DNA from: Henricia sp. BOLD:AAB3569
Lineage: Eukaryota; Echinodermata; Asteroidea; Spinulosida; Echinasteridae
NCBI GenBank assembly: GCA_037783545.1
Contig: JBBELK010000366.1
Span: 248,001-312,000, forward strand
Direction of reading: 5' to 3'
DNA length: 64,000 bases
The notes under the pieces are model-generated. The model saw only the letters and a program-made list of their open reading frames with translations. It had not been told where the DNA came from and searched no databases. A program made the translations under genes and the position numbers. Positions within the stretch are counted from its first letter, which is position 1. Every line of letters starts with the position of its first letter. Below, piece after piece: positions 34,745-46,419 of the stretch.

Positions 34745-34950
34745 TTTGAGGTCTCCCCATTTTTGCATTCTCAATCCATATATTTTCAATGATATCGTAA
34801 AAAACCACCTATGCTTTGTGAATTGTAATTTTAAAGCAGTGCAGTACAGTAATACACTGACCTTTTTGCTTTCATATCCAAATTGGAGACTGCAAATAGT
34901 AGATAATATTTTGGCAAGGTGTTTTATGATTCTAGGTAAAAAAATGTGAA
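34745..34950 (+). repeat. AAGGAG-family repeat, partial copy
   Basis: 'atatcgtaaaaaaccaccta' and 'cactgacctttttgctttca' link this segment to the MITEs at 1897 and 11,399 and, inverted, to 37,585-37,735. The right end 'catgctcctt' followed by TA is the family terminus. Confidence 0.6.
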
Positions 34951-37204
34951 CATGCTCCTTTAAAAGGAGTATAAGTGGATAAAGTAACACAGACACACAG
35001 TATACCGGTATGTCTGTTTATTTTTATGACAGTTTTGTCGGTTTGCATTTGTTTTGCTGAATTCCCAGTCATTAAGTACCCGGTTCTCATCTAGATTTAG
35101 CTTTTTGGATACAAGAATGACCGACTTGACTTGACGTGGCTTGACTTCGCCTGGCCACTTAGTGACTTCCATGGGGGTGGGGGTGGGGGAATTCCCCGGT
35201 GTCTCTGGCAGTTTCTAATCAGCTAATTCATCATGGGTTTCCTCACGCTATTGAGGAATCCTTGGTTTCAGTACCATAAATCACTCAATAATAATCAATG
35301 TTGACAACTTTGGACGGCCCCTTAAAACACGAGTACTACTTGTACATATTGTCAATGTGCTTATGACAAAAACATGTTGCCGAATTCGTCCATCCTCATA
35401 CATGTCATAGCAATGAATGCGTTTTCCTGAAGCAATGGGTTCTTTTAGAGTTTCTGGGACACTGTCGTCTGCTCGCAAGTGGACGTGATTACTATGCTCC
35501 TACAATTACGAAACATGCACACTAAGCACATTACCAGACTAATTAATAACTTTTAACTTTAGTCTTCAAATATTGCTTCAAAAACACCTTTCCACTCAGT
35601 ACAAACAATCGGGTTTTTAATATGCTGTTTGATATGCGCTTTCATGAAAATCGCACCCTCCCGGGACCAAACCAGCCTACGCCAATGAATAGGAGGGCGC
35701 ACTTTGATTTGGGTATAACGGATTAAATGCAAAGAAAACCTGCATTTTTCACTTTGCACTTATAATTTTTATTTATAATTATGTCTCTGTATTATAATTG
35801 TTTGATAGAAATACAAATGTAAAAAAAAAAATTATTACCCAAATAAAATGCCCTCTCCTTTTGTTCCGCCATATTTCTAAAAGGCTAATTGCAATTAGTT
35901 CTAGGTCAAACCATAAGTTTACCGGACTACGTTTTAATTTGTCTAGGCTGGGACTTGCCTATTAAATGAAATGCATAAAATTGTTCTGTGCCATTGTTTG
36001 TATACATGTATATGGATGTCCCTGCCTTGCATTGTGTGCACATTGTTTTAAATGTAATACATGATGTATACGTGTAGATGTGCTTTGCCCTATAAAAGTG
36101 TTTCACACTTGTACTGCAAAATGCTCATTCGGTATTTTCAATGAAATTTCCTTATCCTTTGAGAAAATAACTCAATAATATATTGTGTCCTTATATTAAT
36201 CAGATATATTTCATGTCATATCCATTTTTACCTTTTAAACTTGATTGGGGCATTGGCTTTCTGCACAGTTTCCACAAAACGAAAGGGTCAAAAAGATACA
36301 CACTGTATCGCACACATAGCGAGGATATAGATTTTTGACTGTTCAGGCCGAATTGGCTGGAAAAGGCAAAAAGCATAAATATTCCGAGTTCCCCTATGGT
36401 TTATCGCCACCGCTGAACTCTGAAAGGAATAGGCTTAAATTTTGATATAACTGGGAAAACAAGCATGCAGGCATCGTCTAGGTATTTCTTCAGGTGGGTC
36501 CTCCTTGGCTATTTCATGTTTGTAAACTACACTACTCACAATAAGTTAGCGATATTGGAATGTTGTAGGGTGTGGTTCAATTTTGGAATTTTTGTTTTCC
36601 AAATGACTGTTTTCACCTACTCCCGTGACTATTTACGAACACAAAACAACACTATTTACATATTTATTACCAACACAAATTGCATATTTTCAGATGTGTC
36701 CACATATAATTAGAAATTGACAATTTCAGTAACGGGTATTTCCACCGTTTGCGTCAATTACTGCTTGGCAGCGACATGACAAAACAAGGCATGTCTGTCA
36801 TGAAGATACAATTGTCTAATCATATACAAAATCATTCAAGCGGAATGCATACCCTCAATAAAATATCTGCGTGCATCCCACAATATTCGTGTGTACATGT
36901 ACTGTATATTAGTCTGGTGCTAGAAAGTAAACTATACTTTTTTTCCAGATTGCTATTTCAGGTGCCATGCATCACAGATGTACACAAACACATTGTTACT
37001 TCCACTTTCGTTAAATCTGTAAAATGCTAGTGGAATTTTGATTGATGTAAATGTTTGCTCTCTTTGTAACACAGTGCATTTAAAATACAGAAGTCTGTCT
37101 GAAACATTTTCTGTGTGCCTCTTGTCACTGGCTACTCTTTCACCACTGACCTCTGATCTGTACACGATGGACGAGTGAATAACGGGAGATAGCTTTGCGA
37201 GAAT
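34951..37204. other. intergenic stretch downstream of BTBD7
   Basis: At 35,172-35,190 there is a 'gggggtggggg' tract and at 35,191-35,280 a SINE 3' segment ('tgtctctggcagtttctaat', 'gggtttcctcacgct', 'attgaggaatccttgg') shared with 60,720-60,820 and 61,755-61,855. Two neighbouring minus-strand frames (35,759-35,559 and 35,478-35,281; the latter with HCYDMYEDGRIRQHVF) look mildly protein-like but I cannot assign them. The rest is AT-rich. Confidence 0.45.
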
Positions 37205-37507
37205 TAGCCTTTTGCGTGTAATATTTGCATAATGGCTGGTGCCCCAAATTCTTCACTTTCAATTGGAGGTGCGCAGTATATAAAGTCACATACGGTGCTA
37301 TTGTTGCTACGTGGTGCACACCATTGCCCAACAGTCTAGTTGCTTTATGCCATTCTTTAGTGCAGTGAACATGGTACTTCACACCTGTCGCGTGCACCAC
37401 ATAGCATCAAGTCTGGTGGATACTATAAGCATGCGTGTGAAAGAAAGTATGTCAGTATACCAGACGTTATTCATGTGAAATACACGAAACAATTAAACAA
37501 AAGGCTA
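37205..37507. mobile_element. MITE with TAGCCTTTTGCGTGTA end, copy 2
   Basis: Second copy of the element at 30,155-30,468, 7 kb away and in the same orientation. It ends with 'aaaaggcta'. The middle differs by small deletions, for example loss of part of 'attgcgtagcaaccaatag'. Confidence 0.9.
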
Positions 37508-37584
37508 TTTGAAGCAATGAGTACTTGTGTCCATAGAAAGACAGATCCCTTGCATTCGGAATTCCATGGGAAGAAAACGGGAAA

Positions 37585-37735
37585 ATTGCAATCTCCATTT
37601 GGATGTGGAAGCAAAAAGGTCAGTGTACGTAATAACCACTGATTTATGGAACGAACCAGATAAGTTAGTTTACAAAACATCGGTGTGTTTTTGACGATAT
37701 CCTTGAAAATATCGATCTTGCAACATCGATCTTGA
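37585..37735 (-). repeat. AAGGAG-family repeat, inverted partial copy
   Basis: 'gaagcaaaaaggtcagtgta' and 'cggtgtgtttttgacgatat' are the complement of the segment at 34,745-34,905. No termini are preserved. Confidence 0.6.
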
Positions 37736-38639
37736 AAATGAAATTTCAATTTGGAGATGTTGCATCTCCTATTAAAATTTCAAAATCGATAAAATGTTTT
37801 TCGAGTTGAGATATCAAATCGCTATAGCGAGCGTACAAGGCCGCGTTTAAACTCAAGGCTGACGGTTAGATGGAATGGTTGTTCTATTACAGAAAATACC
37901 TCGCCTTTTAATACGATACCTAAAAATGCATTTCCAGCGTGCATGCGCGTAATTAACCGCTGGTTGAACAAAATGCTCACGCTGCCCTTTCCAGTATACT
38001 ATATAAACCTACACAAACCCCGTCCATGCCACTTTTTCCCAGCACTATAGCGACAAGTTGGTCGCAAATTTGTTTTTACCGCTGAGCTAGCTGTGTGCAC
38101 TACAACGTACATTGTTTTAGGGATTTACAATGCCTTTTTCCCGCCTCCGTGTATTACGATGTCCGACTTCAAGATTAAACTCGAAACGTCGCGATCGCTC
38201 GCTCCGGCGCCGACCTCGCTGCAAATTCTGCGATGACTTCTAGTCATGCTACTGTATTTGTTCTCAAGAGGAACCCCTCGGCTACTGCAGCATTTGCCCA
38301 TCATCGGAATCTCTTCGCGGCCGATCGACGTGAAACTCGCTAATCTACATGTACCCATGAGGAAGGATGTCAGCCGACGCAACGGTCGAGTTTGCCCAAC
38401 GGTCGAGTTTGCCCAATTACTGTTGTGTTGAAGCTTTAATTCAGTCATTAACTCTTCATCCACATTGTTTGTTACAAATGTTCTACGTACATGTGCATTA
38501 ACTGTGCTTTTGATTGATGCTGGTATCATCAAATTTTACTGCCATGAGTACTTCGAGTCTTTTCTTCAAAAATAAAGCGACATATAACATTATCAGCTAA
38601 TCTGATCTCAGTTTTTTAGGACCCGGGTTTTTCCAATAC
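37736..38639. other. intergenic stretch, GC-rich patch
   Basis: A CpG-rich patch at 38,120-38,420 contains a 135-codon minus-strand frame (38,532-38,125) without recognisable domains, and two tandem copies of an 18-bp unit, 'caacggtcgagtttgccc' (38,379-38,414). I see no supported gene. Confidence 0.35.
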
Positions 38640-41100
38640 CTTGTTTGTCGTTCCACCAACTCTACAATGTACTCTGCTATTCGGACCCGTACCCCGTCTA
38701 GGGAATTTTCCATCATGTTTATCCTACACCCTCTCTGCCACACCCCATGCAACAAAAATCGGCTTTTCCTGGTGTCACTAACGTTTGATGACTCGATCTG
38801 CTTCAGACATGTCCAGATGTTTTCCTCTCGATTCTATAATCGTACCATGGGATTTGTTCCACTGGCACGCCATTGTGAAACCTCGTCGCGGACTTACACC
38901 AGTCCTCTTCTTCTTAACTCCTAGACGAACGGTACAACGTCCTATCGTTGGCTGTCAGCTTTCTACAGTTCACCCTACTACAAGTCTTATATATGCATAC
39001 GTACATGTAGTCTCTAGGACTGTACTTCAGATTCTCCCTTGCAAATGGTGGACCACATACGTACCTCGACCTCGAGGATGCTCACCTCAACACGAATTTT
39101 CGTAATTTCTCTGGTTTGCTTAAAGCAGGCCTCCCACTGTGCGATTTTTGCTATGAATTAGGTACGATTAGCTACGACTTGGTACGATTGTGTGTAGAGT
39201 CTATAGGCAGTCTCCGATAATCGTACCAATTCGTAGGAAATTCGTGGCCAAAATCGCACAGTGGGAGGCCCGCTTTACGAGACCAAACTTTTCAGTTCCA
39301 GGTCTTCCATTCTGGTTATCCATGGTTTCAGAATTTATACCAAGGTTCTGGTGACGACACTTGGTCAACGACTTCTAAGTCTTGATGTCTACCTCGGCGA
39401 CTGGCTAATCCCGGGACCCCTCCTCTGGCCACTCTCAATACAACACAACTAGATCATCCTTCATTCCCATGCAGGAATCTCTGCACTTTCTGGCGACCAC
39501 AACTTTTAAAGCAAGATTGTGTCTTTGTCTTCTGGTTTTTCGTGGCAAACCTCACCGACACAGTTCTTCGGTGCAGACTACTCAAGCATCCTATTCAGCG
39601 CCTCCTGTGTTTTACTACCAACCTCGGATCGATTCAATACAGCGATCATGCCAGTCTCCACTCTACGAGATTACCAAATATGTTTTTCATTGAGGGTCCT
39701 CTCGAGACAATCGAGGTTTAGCTCTCCCAACTCGATCCTCTACCGACTTTACTGCCAAAACAATTGGCTTCACATCGATTATTTTGAATTGTTTGCCGTC
39801 TCCTTGGTCCTTTAGAACATGAACGACAGGATATTCTATCAATCTGTGATGATAAAGATATTTGGCTGTGAATTCCTCCTTCCTTCCTTCATGGCAGCAT
39901 GGAATCTCTTAATCTCAGGATCTCCATCTAAGCAGCCCAACTGGTAGATTAACACCATCGCATAAATCCTACTGCCAGGTCGTACACTCCCCTCGGAATG
40001 GTTTTTACACCAAGCCGTAGTGCGTCAGGTTGTCAACATTCTTATTAGACGGTATCTCAACAAACAGCTGGCGACGTTCTGCTCTCAGTCCGCCTTTCCA
40101 GAAAGATTTTCAGCTGGCAGGGAATCTCCTACTCCCTCAAGTTCCTCGAGGATTGAGTATTAGGAATGTGAGATTATTCTATTGAACCCTTTTGGCCTTG
40201 CCATCCTTGTTCACATAATGCCTTGACGTGCTCATTTTGCCCCGGAGTTTCCTCCTTAACAGCGGGACCTGCTGTTTTAACATACAGTTTGTATTTTTCT
40301 GCCCCAAAGCGTTGCATCTCTGTCCAAGAGACCTTTTCAAAACGTTTCAGCCTTTCCAGTCGGGAACAGAGAGCCCCCTATGAGGTATATTTACGGTAAC
40401 AATTTCATCACATGTATGTACATCCAGTGATATGTTCCCTTGAAGAGATTAGCTCCGCACCTCTATCTGCGAGAGACATCAGAATATCTCCGCTCTACAC
40501 ATCGTCATCTCGGGCGTCCAGATGGCTACTTTATAGCGTACAGATTGGCCATTTAACATAGACTTTGATGATACTTCGTATAGTCTGCATCGCCATTAGC
40601 CAGCCGATTTCTACCATCTTTATGTTGACGACTCATGATCATACCTTGTGAGATCTCAGAGAGGCCTTTAGTGGTCTGGATTCCATCCCTTCGAACCACC
40701 AGGCAAGTCTTCTATCATCCTATGATTAGAACGTTTTCCTCTTGGCTTCATCCTTCGCCTGCAAAATTCTTAGACTTTGACCCTTCGGCCATCTTAGTCC
40801 CGAAGCATCTCAACACCTAGTATCCAAGAGGACACTGTAGTGTCCTATCCAGAGTCTGAAACGGAACGTTCACCGCACAGACTCTCTGCGAGAATCATGC
40901 AAGAAACTGTTCATTACCTCACTCAAGGCTCTTCACCCAGCCTACACTAACATGTTAATCATATATGGCTACTTACAATGGCAATCAACAGTATACAATA
41001 TCGCCTGATAAAGACTGTCTGAATGTGGTCCAACATTGTTGTACAGCAAGTTCGGACTACAACATATAGGGCCTTGATTAGTCCAAAGACCTGATACTCC
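38640..41100 (+). pseudogene. decayed DIRS-like tyrosine-recombinase retrotransposon (RT/RNase H remnants)
   Basis: Plus-strand frames, broken by stops and shifts, show the DIRS-type RT pattern: DLEDAHLNTNFRNFSG near 39,080, then FRIYTKVL and VYLGDWLI (near 39,315 and 39,395), the last corresponding to the catalytic YLDDW motif with D changed to G. Downstream, HIDYFELFAVSLVL (39,772) and SEWFLHQAVVRQVVN (39,997) correspond to the RNase H and following region of DIRS elements. A 153-bp element (39,123-39,275) interrupts the RT. No intact recombinase or terminal repeats were found. It is inactive. Confidence 0.65.
39123..39275. mobile_element. 153-bp MITE inserted in the DIRS-like remnant
   Basis: The left end AAGCAGGCCTCCCACTGTGC and the right end 'gcacagtgggaggcccgctt' are inverted copies, and TA flanks both ends (39,121-39,122 and 39,276-39,277). 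Its ends match those of the larger element at 58,975-60,227. Confidence 0.9.
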
Positions 41101-41380
41101 TAATTGGAGTCCATCTTTGAGTTCAGAGGAGACTAGAGACCCAATCTCATCGGATGGAGCCTCATCTTCTGAACCTGATGAGATCAGAGACCCGAATCCT
41201 TCGGGTGGAGCCTCATCCTCAAGACCGGACGAGACCAGAGACAAGAACCCCTGGAGTGCAGCCTCGTCCCCAAGGCCAGATGAGACATATGCCTGACATT
41301 GTCGGGTGGTGTCTCGTCTTCAGGACCAGATGAGACCACAGGCATGACATTGTCGGGTGGTGTCTCATCTGCAAGAATAC
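41100..41380. repeat. tandem repeat of about 60 bp
   Basis: Four to five degenerate units carry 'agatgagaccagagac' and 'gggtggagcctcatc' variants. The minus-strand translation gives a repeated VSSGxEDEAPP peptide, a by-product of the repeat. Confidence 0.8.
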
Positions 41381-41584
41381 AAGTCACCTAACAGGACCAA
41401 CAAGTCTTCAAGATGGACCAACAGGCAACATGCAGCTCGGGCCTTATATATGCTGGATTCAAGAATCAAGCAGAGTACACCGAGGCCTTTCAGTTCCGGT
41501 CCTTACACAAACAGTTTGCTGGAAGATCCCTTCCACCTTCACTACTTAATTGTTACCTCCGGGATATGGTAAAAAGGGGCAGCA
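41381..41584. other. spacer between tandem arrays
   Basis: Nothing recognisable; a short frame on the plus strand has no family resemblance. Confidence 0.3.
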
Positions 41585-42260
41585 CAACATGAAGACAGAT
41601 ATTTAAGCTGCCGTCAGTCTTCACCTGGAGATTAGACTGTAAGTATTAATTCACCTATTTGTAAATAGCTTTATTAATTCCCCGGATCTAACCACATGGT
41701 TCTTCATATCCGACTCTTGTTAGCCCTTTCAGGACCTACATGTATGTGATGCGAAAGGTCAGCACTTGAAGACCAGCTCTCCAAGCTACCGTCAAAGCTC
41801 CCATCAGATGACGATACTGTATGTATTATTTACCTATTTTCAATAGCTTTACCAATTTTTCTGAGCCTCGCCTCATGGTTCCATTTACCCGACTCCCGTT
41901 GGCTCTTTCAGAGCCCATGTGGTGCAAGGGAAGGCACAACATAAAACAAACTGTTCAAACGTACGTAAAAATGTCCATCCAGAGATGAGACTATGTATTC
42001 AACTACATGTATACATGTATATGTAAATATCTTTATTATTCTCCAGGTCTAACCTCATGGTTCTTCATACCTGACTTCTGTTAGCTCTTTTCAGGGCCCA
42101 TGTTGACGACACAACATGAAGACAAACTGTCCAAACTGCTGTCAAAGCTTCCTTCCGGAGATGAGACTGTATGTATTTATTTACCGATTTGTAAATGGCC
42201 TCATGGAACCTCCTACCTACTTCCTGTTGGCTCTTTCATCAGGCCCCATGAGATCACTTA
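41585..42260. repeat. about 178-bp tandem repeat, nearly four units
   Basis: Units share 'gacacaacatgaagacaaac', 'agatgagactgtatgta', 'tttgtaaatagctttatta' and 'aacctcatggttcttcatac'. The phrase ending in 'gagactgta' recurs near 41,620, 41,801, 41,975 and 42,153, giving spacings of about 181, 174 and 178. Copies are diverged. It may be a decayed leader or LTR satellite of a neighbouring retroelement. Confidence 0.8.
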
Positions 42261-42299
42261 CACCCACGCTGCTTATCCCCGTCTTTTAAGGTCCCTCCC

Positions 42300-44630
42300 T
42301 TCTCATGGGTTTTGATATTCAATGAATCTCCTGGACTGACAGGGTCTTGGCTGGGGTCTGGGATCCTGTGGCTCAACGGGTACATCTGCGGACAGGTGGT
42401 TGCAAGGTAGGAGGAGGTTCATGTGGAGGATTCTGCTAGTGCCCTTCCGATTCTCAGAGGAGACCTCACACACTAGGTGAATCTGCACTCAGCCGCCTCA
42501 CGACCGTGTAGACAATTAAAAAATCTTCCCAATATGAGCGGAGCTTGCCAGGCCCTCCTCTTTCCCTAAGGTTTCTCACCAGAACCTGTCGTTTGGCTGA
42601 AGGACGCTATACTGAGGGCCTAACGATCGTATTGGGTTTTTCCACGTTGGGAGGACTTCGCTGCATTCTGGCGTGCTGTAGCGTACGCTTCACCCATATG
42701 CCTCTTCTAGCGTTGGCTGTATTCTTGGTGGTCTATCTGTCTATGGGGAGGCGGGGGTGTCGTCCATACAGTAGGAAGAAGGGTGAGTAGTAACCCGTGG
42801 CGTCAGACCGGGTGCAATTGTAGGCATGTATCATCTTGTTCACATGCAGACTCTCTCCAGCGAAATTTGTCCTTTTCTGGTAGGGTCCGCAACATCATCC
42901 CTAGTACCGTACGTGCGCGGTTCAGCCTTTCCATTTGCCCGTTCCCTCGAGGATGGTAGGGGGTCGTCCGTGATGGACTAATATGCCACTCAGCTTCTGG
43001 AGTCGTTCGAAGAGTTGATTTTTAAATTCTCTCCCCTGATCACGGTGGAGTTTGTGAGGAAAACCCGAATTGGAGGACAAAATCAATAAACATTTTGTCA
43101 GCCGCCGTCTTTCGATCATGACTTGTTAGTGGTTGGATGCATGGACGAACCTTGTGAAATGGTCCACTATATCACCAGTAGGCCTATGTATTCATATCCC
43201 CCGACGCTTCTCTCTAGATGGACAAAGTCTATCAAAACCAGCTCAAAGGATGCGGTTGCAATGCTCTGAAGATGCTCGCGAGTGTGTCAAGTCGGTTTCC
43301 GTTGTTTTAGGCAACGGCAAACGCTGGTGACGAAGTGTTCAATTGCATTTGGGGCCAGTAAAACCGATCCCGGGCGAGGTGGACAACCCGATCGGCTCCT
43401 AAATGACCCATCTCCCCATGCAGTTCCTTGTTCACCATTCGATGATACTTAAAGGGCAGTACAATATGGTCGACTTCTCCAGATCTTCGACGTAGGACAC
43501 CTTCCCCATCAATGCTCAACTTGGCCCAGTCGCCAAGGAGAATGATGTTGCCACGTCTAACCTGCTTGAAGGACAGGACCGATAATCGGATCTGCTTCTT
43601 GGGCCTCGATCCTTCAGCTCTTGATTGCTGATTGCCATATATGACTTCACACCATCATCAGGACTTGAGGTGTCGGTAGTGATTGCTGTTAATCCAGGGA
43701 AAAGGATCGGATCTTGACGCGACAATGGACTGTGATGTTGCAGCAATGTGGTCCGGGTTGATTTCTTTCGTGCATTGTGCCATGTATTCGTCAATGTTTA
43801 GAGGGGCGCGTGAAAGGACATCGGCATCGGTGTTCTTGCGTCCTGGGCGGTACTTTATCTTAAAGTTAAAGTCGGCCAGTTCTGCAACCCATCGATGTCC
43901 GGTCGCGTTGAGTTTGGCTGATGTGAGGATGTACTAAGTGGGTTGTTGTCTGTGTACACTGTAAAACTGGGGGCGTAGTAGAGGTAGTCCCTGAATTTGT
44001 CTGTGATCGCCCACTTCAGGGCCAGGAGTTTGCCGGAGTGGAGGTGGTAATTTTTCTCGGCCGCAGACAGGGTACGTGAACCATACCCGATCACCCTCTT
44101 TTTTTCCAATCCTTTTCTTGGTACAGCATAGCACCTATATAGTCCCTCGTGGGACGAAGCTGTATATGTAGAATGAACGGGCTTGTCATGGTCGGGGAAA
44201 CTCATCACTGGGGTGACGTACGGATTGACTGGTGTGAGTTTGTCAAGGTAGTCTGCTATCGAGAGCAGACGTCCTGCACCCGGGCCCTATTCCTGTGGGT
44301 TTTTCCTTGCTGCGGGCGTTGGTTTGTCCCCGTATCCGGACTGATCGGTACTTGGTTTCTTGAGAAGCTCGATAGGGGTTTCGCGAAATTCTGGATGTAC
44401 TGTCGGTAGTATCCAAGTATAGGCCCAACACTTTTCTCATCTCGCCAACTGTACTTGGTCCGCGGTTACGAAGGGCTTCTACTGCTGCTACGTCTGCAAG
44501 GTGCATCTTGTATCCTTCACTGGAGACTATTCGACCCAAGTATACCTCACTTCTCGTTGAAACAAGTTACACTTGCTGGGTTTCAGCTTCACACCTTTCT
44601 CCTGCAGCCGCCGCAAAACTCGACGGGGGC
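42300..44630 (-). pseudogene. Ty3/gypsy-like pol, 3' part (RT thumb, RNase H, integrase)
   Basis: Reading from 44,630 down on the minus strand, frames broken by stops and shifts give, in order: VLRRLQEKGVKLKPSKCNLF and GRIVSSEGYKM (RT thumb/connection), VIGYGSRTLSAAEKNYHLHS and FTVYTDNNPL (RNase H), LHGEMGHLGADRVVHLARDR (integrase zinc-binding), LIDFVHLE and LHRDQGREF with the first two catalytic aspartates, then [21 protein letters not shown] and VYTVVRR segments (integrase C-terminal part). The domain order is that of Ty3/gypsy. It starts abruptly inside the RT domain at about 44,630; the missing front part is matched at 63,073-64,000. It is inactive. Confidence 0.85.
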
Positions 44631-45010
44631 ATTACTGGAGCGGCCTCGATACTTTTGGTCATTTTAAGTTTGTACACAAAACCATGGGCTGCCATGGTTT
44701 TGTGTGTAAAACGACGGTAGCCAATGAGAGACTAGAGCGAGGAGAACTGCATTCCTGGTTCCGCCCAGTACAGCGGTGGGGTCTCGACCCTTGCCTGACT
44801 GCAAACCTCCAAGGCATTGCGGTCAGAATACTGGCGCATTAGTAATGAGGCACGTACTGCTACGGTTCAACTAAAACACCGTGGCAACGGCAATAAAAGC
44901 AGGCTGTGCACAACTTTATGGCATTCAACTTCAAGATAAATTTAGTGGATTTCACGCAGTATTGTGTTTTGTTTTTAATTTTTTATGAGTGATTTGTATT
45001 TGTGTGCACT
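44631..45010. other. segment between gypsy breakpoint and Ngaro-like left end
   Basis: It contains a perfect hairpin at 44,674-44,705: 14-bp arms ACACAAAACCATGG and its complement around a GCTG loop. No gene is recognised. Confidence 0.5.
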
Positions 45011-45063
45011 ATTTGCACAACCGCCGACGTTGAGGGCTGCGTAGGAATCTACGCAGTCTCGAG
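45011..45063 (+). repeat. split direct repeat A1
   Basis: Identical over 53 bp to A2 at 58,487-58,539. Both contain the small hairpin CTGCGTAG-GAAT-CTACGCAG. Downstream the copies differ except for 'ataccaa'. Confidence 0.92.
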
Positions 45064-46112
45064 GATACCAACCCGTCGGGTGGACGTGTGATCGCTCGGG
45101 ATAATTAATGGTTTTGAATTATCATCCATTAGCTGATATATTTCGAGGAAAATGAAAGTGCAGCAGTGTGTTACCTAACGTCGAGTTTGGGATGTTTTGT
45201 AAGGCGAAATCAGGTAACCAGAGTAATTTAGAGGCATTTAAACATTTGCGAGGTGTGGGCAGCACCGCGCACCAGTATCATTACGCGGCAGCTTCAAGCA
45301 ATCGCCGTTACCGCACGCATGGTTGGCACTACGTTGGGTAATAAAGCCTATACGTACGTACATAGTCAAATTGGCCCTTTCTCAACAATGGTAGAGCGCG
45401 CTCCAGTAATTCCTTTTGAATTTTCGCGTGCCTTAAGCAATGCACCTCTCATTGGGCTTGCGTGTGTATTATAGGCTATAGTGCCAATGCTGTGTGCGGG
45501 TTATGCTGCCTCGTCGTGTTTTATGTACCGGACAAGTTTCCAACCACATGTACTCGTTTGCTGAATGTGCTGAAGATGGACATGATTTACGCCTTAGTTG
45601 AGGTACGAATTGCTTGAATGCTTTATATGTCATAAGATATTATTCAGTTTTGGTAAAACATCTGTCAGGCCCATAAATATGGCGAATTAGGCCTAGTAGC
45701 CTCAGGCTCGTATCTTGTAGGTATCACCCGTGTGGCGACGGGGGCCCAGCCATTCGACAGGTATACAAGGTATACAGCCAAATATTTTGTACGTATACAA
45801 ATGCATACGACTCTTTAATTAAGTTTGGGCTACTAAGCCCACCATGCACAAGTATACGCATTATAACAATTAAAAAAAAAAAAAAAAAAAAAAGGCTAAG
45901 GGCAGTTTAACACACGCGTCTCCGAAACAGTGCTTTTCTCCGCCTTTTCATGGAGCCAGGCGGCCAAGGTACAGCGTGGGTCGGAGAAGGCATGGGCAAG
46001 TGAAAATGTTTTCGATAATAGGCGTTTACACAAACAGTTTCCGAAATTTCAATTTTCTTTGTTGCTTTTTTCGTGCTCCCTATAGGAAAAGGCGAATGCC
46101 CACCAACCAGGC
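45064..46112. other. leader region of the Ngaro-like element
   Basis: No recognisable protein. A run of 22 A lies at 45,871-45,892. Short frames only. Confidence 0.4.
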
Positions 46113-46377
46113 CATTGACGACTCAGCAAGCGCCTAATTATAGGCCTGTGCGGCACTTTTAAGATTTCATCTAAGTGCTTTAAGGAGCTCGCCAAGGATG
46201 GTTGGGAAGACATCGACCAAGTGCAAGGTCTGGAAGACCGCTGGAGGGAGAATTTGTTCACCTTGGCGTCCTATGGATCTATATGGAGGACAACGCCGAA
46301 ATCTGGAGCGAATGCTCCAACGGGTAAGCAAGGCTCAGGGTGCAATGCTAGCATGTTTATAAACGGGGCACGCCCTT
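46113..46377 (+). CDS. possible gag-like ORF1 fragment
   Basis: An open stretch of about 88 codons without an initial ATG contains ELAKDGWEDIDQVQGLEDRW and RENLFTLASYGS, with protein-like composition. It is followed by a donor-like GGTAAGC near 46,323 and ends at TGA. Its place between the left repeat and the pol domains fits the ORF1 of Ngaro elements, but I cannot confirm homology from memory. It could be an unrelated remnant. Confidence 0.3.
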
Positions 46378-46419
46378 GAATCATGGAATTAAAATACCAG
46401 TTGGGCAGGTTCGTTAGAT

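Noticed and set aside
38125..38532. 135-codon minus-strand frame in a CpG-rich patch
   Set aside because: Low complexity of domain signal and no homology; could be a decayed element.
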